Below are positions 56,691 through 64,000 of a stretch of DNA of 64,000 nt, one piece after another. Source of the stretch: Tiliqua scincoides (lineage: Eukaryota > Chordata > Lepidosauria > Squamata > Scincidae); the NCBI RefSeq assembly GCF_035046505.1, contig NC_089824.1, positions 222,092,596-222,156,595 on the forward strand, written 5' to 3'. Numbering within the stretch: the stretch's first letter is position 1; each line of letters opens with the position of its first letter. Below the pieces are notes generated by a model. That model had not been told where the DNA came from and made no database searches. It saw only the letters and a list, made by a program, of their open reading frames with translations. A program made the position numbers and the translations under genes.

Positions 56691-58030
56691 ATGCCTTCGT
56701 GGGGACTAGAGTTAGTATTAGGACCCTAGAAAGAGATTTTTATACTACAATATTTCCAAGATATTTATAAAAGAAAATATCTAATGTAATTAAATACTGC
56801 AAAAAGAACTAGCAAATAAAACCACTTTTAGAGGCTTGGGAAAACAATCGGCTCTGTACCTGACAGCCAGGAGACAGGGGAGTGAGACCAACAGGAGAAT
56901 GTTCCATAGGCGTGTATGAAGGAATCCTCTTCTTCTGATCACCTCCCACCTATCTTCGGAGGACCTCAGAGCAGGAGCAGGTGGGCATGGATTGCCTGGG
57001 TGCAGAATGGTTCGGAATTTATGTTCAGTACAAAGTACAAATCATCTTGAAAGCAATTAGCCAGCCATGCACCCAAAGGCCGCTTGCAATAGTCTGAAGC
57101 TGCCTGGGGAATCAAGCCAGGAGCCTGTTGAAGTCCAGCGGCCTGGCTGTTGACAGGAGAGCTCCATTTCTCTTCTCTGGATTGTCTTCTCTTCTTCCTC
57201 ACTGAACGGCTCCACAAAGCAGGGCTTTAAGCCCATTAAAGCTGTCCCTCTCAGAAACGGCCTCCTGGTCAGTCTCATCTTAATCTTGGGATTTGTGGCA
57301 CTTGTTCTACTGACCACTTAAATGCAGTTTACTAAACCTATTAGTGAAGCTGGATTCAGTGCAGGCAGTTATTTCTTTGACGCAATGAATTATTGCTGGG
57401 TGAACTGGACCCAGGAGGAAAGCTGGTTCCCCCCCATAACCTGCTTTGTAGCACAGTCTTGGAGGCAATACCTGTTGAACACAGTAGACTCTGACTTCAA
57501 TTCTGTAGTTCCAGAGAAAGAGAGAGAGAAAGCGAGAGAGAGAGAGCGCTTGTGCAGGGCCTGATGATTACTGCTTTGTAAGGATGGTGAAATGTTGTCT
57601 AGTGATGAAGAAGGGGCAGAACTGCTCAACTCCTACTAAGCCTTGTTGAGGGGGGCTCTAAACAACATCCAGCTTAAGAGGCCCCCACTCATAATGTTAC
57701 CAAAATAAGTTCATAATTCTAACAGAAAGGATAAAGAAAATAAATCTATTATAGCTCTATATTTGCATATATTCAAATAGGCAAAAGTGCAATGAAAAAT
57801 GCATTAAACATACAAGTCGGGCATGAAGCCTGTTTGCATTTTGAAGTACTGTATTTCCAAGTTAAAATACTTTATTGTTTTTATGAGTTCTTAATTAGCA
57901 TATCAAAAAACACTTAATCTGTGGCAGAAGCCCCGTAAGTCCCCCTGAGCCGTAGCTTGCTTAAGCTTGTGCATAAATCTGGCCCCCTGTGTGTGTGCGT
58001 CACATGTGCACTGACTACAATTGCTGGCAC
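56691..58030 (+). other. XKR7 intron 1, no gene recognised
   Basis: About 1.3 kb. An (ag)n run lies at about 57518-57547 and AT-rich sequence at about 57690-57900. No repeat family or exon is recognised. Confidence 0.4.
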
Positions 58031-58034
58031 CTTA

Positions 58035-58335
58035 TTGCATCATCGATTGTCAGAGTGGGAAGGGGCCTTAGAGTCCCTGGGAGGTCATATAGCTTAACCC
58101 CCTGCTTCGCCCAGGCAACTGCTATAGCACCCTTGTCAGGCTAGCATCCAGACTCCACTTGAAAGCCTCCATAGAGGGGTAGGGAGAGACAACTGCTGCC
58201 CAAGACAAACAGTCCCAGTGCCTCACAACACTTACAGTTAGGAAATTCTTCCTTGGGACTAGGTGAAATCCTTGTAGTTTCAGCCCACTGCTTCTGGTGT
58301 AACTTGCTGCTGCTGCAGGGAACCATTCCTTCCCT
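58035..58335 (-). mobile_element. Old CR1-type LINE fragment, minus strand
   Basis: 'gtgggaaggggccttagagt', 'cttaaccccctgct', 'ccacttgaaagcctccat' and 'ggaaattcttcctt' follow the CR1 3' consensus (ttggaaggggcc, caaccccctgc, aggaagttcttcc) in reverse. It is a different and older subfamily from the other copies in the window. Confidence 0.6.
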
Positions 58336-58783
58336 CCCCTCCTGCCCTCCCACTCCCCTCCGATAACACGCTCCCAGTGCCAGACAGCAGGTTCATCTTG
58401 CTGATGGATTGTAAGACTCATACATAAGACGCTTATGGCCCAATCCTATCAGGGCCTATCAGGGCAATCCGTCAGGGCAAGTCCAGGCCCACCATTGCAC
58501 AAGTTGCTCTGATAAGTGGGCAGCTCATTAGCAACAGCAGTGCTAGAGCAGGTGGGTCAATGGTGAGGGCAATTCAGGAAAGGATTCTGGGTAGCTCAGG
58601 GCAGGGAGCAGGAGAGGCTGGGGGTGGGAGGGGGAAGAACTTTGCAGCAATGGCATATGCCAAGGTCCTATTTCCACTTCCCAGCCCAGACCTGCCACCA
58701 GGAGCAAAATAGCTGGCATAGGTCCGAGGAGACCCCCTGGCAGCCAAGCAAACTATAGGGAGGTAAGTAAAAATGATTTTAAC
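58336..58783 (+). other. XKR7 intron 1, unassigned repeat-like sequence
   Basis: From 58436 the sequence starts 'atggcccaatcctatcaggg' with short direct repeats of 'cctatcagggc'. It looks like the end of a dispersed element, but I cannot assign it. Confidence 0.3.
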
Positions 58784-60262
58784 CAGTGATGTTACTAGGA
58801 TTCGCGTCACCAGGTGCGGGAGGCCTGCACGTCACCCCATACAGTGGGCGGGGCAACGCCCCAGGTCATGGGCGTGATGATGTGTCATTGCCCCGCCCCC
58901 ACCAGTTTTTTGGCTGTACCTTTTGATAGAACACAGATATTTCAATGTGGTTTGTTTCATTGCATTCTGCATGAAATTACGCATTGATTGATATATAACA
59001 TGATGGTCTTATTCCTCCAAATTCCAATTTTAGTGATTTTGAAAACTTGTAGAGTCTCACACACACCCACGTCAACTTACTAACACCTTATTGCAGCAGT
59101 TCTGAAACTTTTAGGACTGGGACCCACTTTTTTGAATGACAATCTGTCCAGGACCCATTGGAAGTGATGTCATGGCCAGAAGTGACATCATCAAGCAAAT
59201 TAAAATAAATAATTATAAATAATTAAATTAAAATAAAAGAAATAATTAAATAAGGGGGAGCCAGTCCTGTTCCACCAAGTGAATCTACTCTGAAGTAAGT
59301 CCCATAATGCTCAATGGGGCTTACTCTCGGGAAAGTGTGGGTAGGATTGCAGCCTGTGAGCCCAATCCTATGCATGTCTACTCTGAAGTAAGTCCCATAG
59401 TGGTCCATGGGGCTTACTCTCAGGAATGTGTGGGTAGAATTGCAGCCTGTGAACTCAAGCCTACGCATGCCTACTCAGAAGTAAGTCCCATAGGGGTCAA
59501 TGGAGCTTATTCTGTAGTCTGCCTGCAATAACACCCCCCAAAAAGAATCAGTGAGATTTCCAGTCCTCCCCAGTGTCCAGTTTAAAGTTCTGTTTCAAGA
59601 TAAAGACCCACTTGGCTTTGCAAGTGCAAAATAGAAAACATTTCCCTTAGCAGTTCAAACCTCTTTTTTGCCCTTCTTAATGGGGGAGGGGGGGCTGCCT
59701 TCTGGAGCATTTGTCCAGCTCCATTGGATCTGGACCCTTCTGGTGGCTTCACATTCCCCTTTGGCTGGCCTGACCAAAACGCAAGGCACGTCTGCCTACT
59801 CGTGAGTAAACGCGACCATGTGGCTGAGTTTGCTTTCCATAGAGCTCAACAGACTGCAGGAGGGAGGGAGGGACTTCCTTCTCAAGTGTTTTGGGGGCTG
59901 CATTCATTGGATCAGGACCATTCTGATGTCCTTGGAGTCCTCTCAGCCTGCCCTTTCCAACTGACTATGGCAAGTACACCTACTCGCAAGAAAACGCATG
60001 ATACAGCTCACTTTCACTTTCCATAGGGCTCCATGCATTTTTTCTTTCCGGTTTTTTGGCCATAACTTTTGAAGGAAAGGAGCTATTTCAATTCTGTTTT
60101 TTCATTGCACTCCGCTGGGAATTCCGCATCCAACGGTCTATGGCATGATGGGGTAGCCCTAAAGCCACGAAGTTAGCATGTCCTCCCCCCAGGGTGCGTC
60201 ACCCCCCCAGGGTGTCACCCGGTGCAGCCCGCACCCTCCGGACACCCCTAGCGACGCCAGTG
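58784..60262. mobile_element. hAT-type element(s) with nested repeats
   Basis: The outer ends 'cagtgatgttactagg' and 'cctagcgacgccagtg' are imperfect inverted repeats, with ttttaac on both flanks. The left interior (58925-59050) matches 3125-3290 in reverse. A direct repeat of that region lies near 60045-60155 ('cggttttttggccata'), so two elements may be fused. Another hAT end ('cagcagttctgaaacttt') starts at 59095, and 59640-60030 holds diverged units of roughly 170-190 bases. Confidence 0.6.
59275..59520. repeat. Tandem array of the CAATCCTA foldback repeat (three units)
   Basis: Three head-to-tail units of about 88 bases. Each has 'tctactctgaagtaagtccc' or a close variant, 'ggggcttactctcgggaaag' or similar, and 'gtgggtaggattgcagcctg'. 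Elsewhere in the window the same repeat is single (26428, 44836). Confidence 0.75.
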
Positions 60263-60697
60263 TTTTAACGTACCTCTCCTGGGCTGTCTTGTGCGCCCCT
60301 CCCCCAATAGCATGCAGGCCATGCCCCCTCAGTGGCACTGCATGGTCTGGGCTGGCTGGGGAAAGGGTGGACCATTGGGTCTCGCTCACACATGCTGCTG
60401 CCAAACCAGGGCTCCCCAGCCTGTACTAGTTCGTCTGATTTTTTGTACCTCTGTGCAGCATTTTGCATTGGTCTTCATCTTGTTGGTCTGGGCCCAATGA
60501 CCATGTTGAATGCAGAGTTCATCTCCCAGGGTGTCAACTATCACCCCCACTCCAGCTTCTCTGGGAGCATCAGTGTGCAGAGCATTCTATTCTCCGAACC
60601 TCAAAATGAATCTCTGTGCAAGCCAGAAAAGAATGCCTGTTGCTGGGGGGGTGAGGGGTGGGTTGATCGGTAAGAAGCTGTTGGTTGTGGTTGCAGG

Positions 60698-60926
60698 CGG
60701 TGGCACATCCACGGGAGCAGCAGCACAGAAAGTACTGCAGGCGCTGCCATGTGCTATGTAAGCAGCCCCTCTCATTCACCATCAGAACCATTCTGGGTAG
60801 TGATAGCAGAGCGCGTTGCTATCACTGCCCAGAACGGCTCCGACAGTCAGTCAGAGGAGCTGCTTTCAGGGCATGTTGTGGCGCTTGCAGTGCTTACCAG
60901 GCCACCCCCCTGTAGCTACGCCACTG
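60698..60926. mobile_element. Palindromic hAT-type MITE with exact target duplication, second subfamily
   Basis: Ends 'cggtggcacatccacgg' and 'ctgtagctacgccactg', flanked by GTTGCAGG on both sides (60690-60697 and 60927-60934). The arms carry 'agtactgcaggcgctgcc' and 'gcgcttgcagtgctta'. The left end is more diverged. Confidence 0.85.
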
Positions 60927-60934
60927 GTTGCAGG

Positions 60935-62035
60935 CGCAGGTACAAACACATTTGGTGGGCCAAAACCCAAAGCTCTTGTGCTTCTTATGAAATTGATCCC
61001 TTCCCTGGATCCTGAAAAGAGTTCCCCTGGACGTTGTTTAGGCCAGGCAGGAAGTTCCAACATGGGCACAGCAGTGCGTGCCGTGAGAAGGGCAAAGCAG
61101 CCCTTCCATAAATAAAGCAGCCACAAAGAAGAGGAGCCTCCAGACATGCTTCGCCTGATTGCCACCATGGAATATTCCTTGTGGTTGAAAACGCCGTTGA
61201 AGGAGACCATTTGCCAAAATGGGCTCGTCACAAATTGTTGTTGTTTTCTGTGTTGTTGTTTTGGAGATCCTTCCTCTTTTTGGCTGCTGCCGTGTTTTTG
61301 CTGCCTTCTGAAGTTAAGCTGTGATGTTGGCTGCAACTCTCCCCCCACCCCCCACCATCTGCTTAGAGTGGGGAGGCCGCATGCATAATTTCACCACCAA
61401 TTGTGCCATCAGCAGTGCCACTTTCCCTGACTCAGAAATATGAGTCTTGACCAGGTCAAAATCCTCACCTCAAACACAAAGTTCAAGCATGATGGCCCGA
61501 AACATCATCTGGCTTCAACTCCAATTAAGAGGAATTTCAGTAGCTGTCCCTCCCCTCTCCCACACAGCCACCTTCTTGCTTCCAGCCCCATCTCTTTCAC
61601 TCACAGGTTCCTCACTGGTGTGGTGATGGAGGTGGCAGCAGTGAAGTGAAGTAGGGGAGGGAGTGTTCCCCCTCCCCCCATTTCTGGTGCTTGGCACAAA
61701 GGTATAGAGGCTGGCCAGTTCCCAGGACTACTGACATTCTTCAGTAGTGCAGGGGAAAATAAATTTCTTAGCACTCCTGGTGCCAAACTGGAGAAATGGG
61801 AGAAAGACCTCCCTCTCTTCATCCATTCACCCACCACTATTTGAGTAACAGCCTGAGTGAACAGGTGGGTGGGTTTTAGAGCCTTACTGGGGAGGGGAGC
61901 ACTGGGATCAGAATTGAGCTACATTCTGAGTTGGGGGGATTTGTACTGTGTCCAAACTGGTCCAGACCAGACTGCCACCAATATGTGGCCAGCAAGCTGC
62001 ATGCTAATTCCTACACAGAGGTGCTTTTTGTGTAG
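60935..62035 (+). other. XKR7 intron 1, no gene recognised
   Basis: About 1.1 kb. No exon, RNA gene or repeat family is recognised. Confidence 0.4.
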
Positions 62036-62805
62036 GACAGTTGTTGGCAACCTTCAGTCTTGAAAGACTCTGGTATCGCGCTCTGAATGGTGGTTCTGGC
62101 ACAGCGTCTAGTGTGGCTGAAAAGACCGATTCGGGAGTGACAATCCCTTCCACATTGGGAGCAAGTGCAGTCTGTCCCTGGTCTGTCTCCCTGGCTATGG
62201 GCCTTCCTTCTTTGCCTCTGCCTCAGACTGTTGGCAAAGTGTCTCTTCAAACTGGGAAAGGCCATGCTGCACAGCCTGCCTCCAAGTAGGCTGCTCAGAG
62301 GCCAGGGTTTCCCACCTGTTGAGGTCCACTCCTAAGGCAGATGTCCTTGTATCGCAGCTGTGGTCTACCTGTAGGGTGCTTTCCTTGCACGAGTTCTCCA
62401 TAGAGGAGATCCTTTGGGATCCGGCCATCATCCATTCTCACAACATGACCGAGCTAATGCAGGCGTCTCTGTTTCAGCAGTGCATACATGCTAGGGATTC
62501 CAGCACATTCCAGGACTGTGTTGTTTGGAACTTTGTCCTGCCAGGTGATGCCGAGGATGCGTCAGAGGCAGCGCATGTGGAAAGCGTTCAGTTTCCTCTC
62601 CTGTTGTGAGCGGAGAGTGCATGACTCGCTGCAGTACAGAAGTGTACTCAGGACGCAAGCTCTGTAGACCTGGATCTTGGTATGTTCCGTCAGCTTCTTG
62701 TTGGACCAGACTCTCTTTGTGAGTCTGGAAAACGTGGTAGCTGCTTTACCGATGCGTTTGTTTAGCTCGGTATCGAGAGAAAGAGTGTCGGAGAGAATAT
62801 AACAT
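62036..62805 (-). mobile_element. LINE 3' end with C-terminal zinc finger, minus strand
   Basis: Third copy of the family at 42225 and 49030, reversed. On the minus strand it reads SDTLSLDTELNKRIGKAATT, YCSESCTLRSQQERKLNAFH, ALGVDLNRWETLASEQPTWR and CSQCGRDCHSRIGLFSHTRR. Its frame is interrupted more than once. The 3' tail ('ggcaaccttcagtctt' on plus) is shared with the short retroposons. Confidence 0.85.
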
Positions 62806-63056
62806 ATGAAAGAGACCCTAAACAGCCAGGCTGAAAAGAGGGGTTTTCTCTTCTCTCCCATGCAGTGGTTGCAAACCCAGCTTTTTTTCCTGGGTCACAG
62901 CAACGTGATGCTCAGCTTGCGAGGACATCACCAACCACCTTAACATGATGTGCCCTTGGGCATCACACCTGGGCTGTCAAATGGGCACCCTCTCCTGTGC
63001 CTTGTGTCAGAAGGGCAAAGCCTTATTCTCGTCTTGTTGACCTGGACCAGATCCTT
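62806..63056 (+). other. XKR7 intron 1, nothing recognised
   Basis: A 250-base stretch between a LINE and a hAT element, with no recognised content. Confidence 0.4.
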
Positions 63057-63087
63057 GTTGATCTAGAGCAGGGGTGTTGATCTAGAG

Positions 63088-63552
63088 CAGGGGTGTCCAA
63101 GTTTTTGGCAGGAGGGCCACATCAGCTCTCTGACACTGTGTTGGGAGCCGGGGGGGGGGGAAGAATTAATTTACATTTAAAATTTGAATAAATTTACATA
63201 CGTTTACATAAATGAATATATTAAAGATGAACCTATATGAATGAATGAAGGTCTTGCAATAGCTCAATGTCTATAAAAGGCCTTGTACAAAGCAAGGCTG
63301 GCCTTTCCTTTGCTGCTGCTGCTGAGTCACATATGTGAAAGAGCAAGCAGTGGAGGGAGCTCTCATCCTACAGCTCACACAGGAGGTCAAACAGTCGCCC
63401 TCACGCTGAGAGAAGTTGCGTTGGGCCAGTGCAGGCTTCAACAAATCTTCGGAGGGCCAGAGACTCATTGGAGACTGGGGGCTCCCTGAGGGCCGCATTG
63501 AGAGGCCTCAAGGGCCGCAAGTGGCCCCTGGGCCGGGGTTTGGGCACCTCTG
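63088..63552. mobile_element. Non-autonomous hAT DNA transposon with exact target duplication
   Basis: Left end CAGGGGTGTCCAAGTTT, right end 'gtttgggcacctctg'. The duplication ATCTAGAG lies at 63080-63087 and 63553-63560. Same family as 1105 and 40401 but longer, with extra interior sequence. The left boundary is doubled: a 19-base unit containing the target site and element tip occurs twice in tandem (63057-63075, 63076-63094). Confidence 0.9.
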
Positions 63553-63560
63553 ATCTAGAG

Positions 63561-64000
63561 GGAAGAGGTCTTCCAGGTCTGTTGTCAGACTTCAGTCAGG
63601 AAGAGGGGCATTTTGTGCATGTATCTCTCTTCTTGCGCATATTCTGCCTGCTCTTCCACCCCAAATGTTTGCCTTCTGTGCATTTGTGGCAGTGAAGACT
63701 GACTCTCAGTGGTTGAGCTGTGGTGGTGGCACAGAAAGTTCAGTTGCTCAGGGAGCCAAACAGTTTTCAGTCCAGCTTTTGTGAGAGAAGCAAAAATTGT
63801 CAGTTTGGCTAAGTTTCAACCAACGCTGAGTCACCCGTTTTCTAATGAGGACTTTCAGCCCAAAATTTGGAGGGGTGTGGAGGGGTGGGGGTGGGTCAAA
63901 CCGAAAGCAGCCCTCCCAGCGTTCTTCTTTCCGCTGCCACCATCTGTTTCCCAGCAGCAGCGCCCATCTTGATGTCTGGCAACCATCATTTTTCCCCAGA
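63561..64000 (+). other. XKR7 intron 1 to window end, nothing recognised
   Basis: No exon or repeat recognised. The next XKR7 exon should begin with the third base of the split arginine and continue with a Tyr-Leu/Phe-Arg-type sequence; I do not see it here. Confidence 0.4.

Noticed and set aside
59275-59520. CRISPR-like array
   Set aside because: The three units are repeats throughout with no unique spacers, and the DNA is vertebrate; it is a tandem array of a dispersed element.
52085-64000. XKR7 exon 2 within the window
   Set aside because: I looked for an exon starting after the split arginine and encoding an XK-family segment rich in 'SAPQLVLQL'-type residues and found none; intron 1 probably extends past 64000.

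Overview
The window looks like vertebrate nuclear DNA, most likely from a squamate reptile (lizard). Three spliced single-copy genes sit in a dense background of CR1 LINEs ending in TTATGTTC repeats, a second LINE with a C-terminal zinc finger, tRNA-derived SINEs, MIR remnants and several families of hAT-type DNA transposons. The species cannot be read from the sequence. Gene order and orientation are TTLL9 (+), PDRG1 (-), XKR7 (+), the order I recall for human 20q11.21, so this appears to be a conserved block.

Layout. 1-7.7 kb: the last four coding exons and 3' UTR of TTLL9 (tubulin polyglutamylase-like), with repeats in its introns. 9.35-16.83 kb: all five coding exons of PDRG1 on the minus strand, tail to tail with TTLL9; the exons assemble to 133 codons with intact splice sites. 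16.8-17.15 kb: GC-rich PDRG1 promoter with a roughly 120-bp imperfect tandem duplication carrying NRF1-like palindromes, abutted by a nearly complete CR1 (about 17.16-20.22 kb). 20.2-50.6 kb: a 30-kb intergenic stretch made largely of repeats. 50.6-52.1 kb: a CpG island with XKR7 exon 1. 52.1-64 kb: XKR7 intron 1, again repeat-rich; I do not find exon 2, so it probably lies beyond the window.

The three genes are neighbours, not a pathway: TTLL9 modifies axonemal tubulin, PDRG1 is a small prefoldin-like co-chaperone subunit, and XKR7 is an XK-family membrane protein. I see no new multi-gene system here. The points worth a second look concern mobile elements: a short retroposon sharing its 3' tail with a LINE (one copy inside a CR1 with an 11-bp target duplication); a CR1 whose EN-RT linker is filled with inverted copies of its own sequence; palindromic hAT MITEs with exact 8-bp target duplications, including copies inside both CpG islands; and a separate hAT family whose target duplications all have TA at the centre. 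All identifications are by eye; no database search was run.
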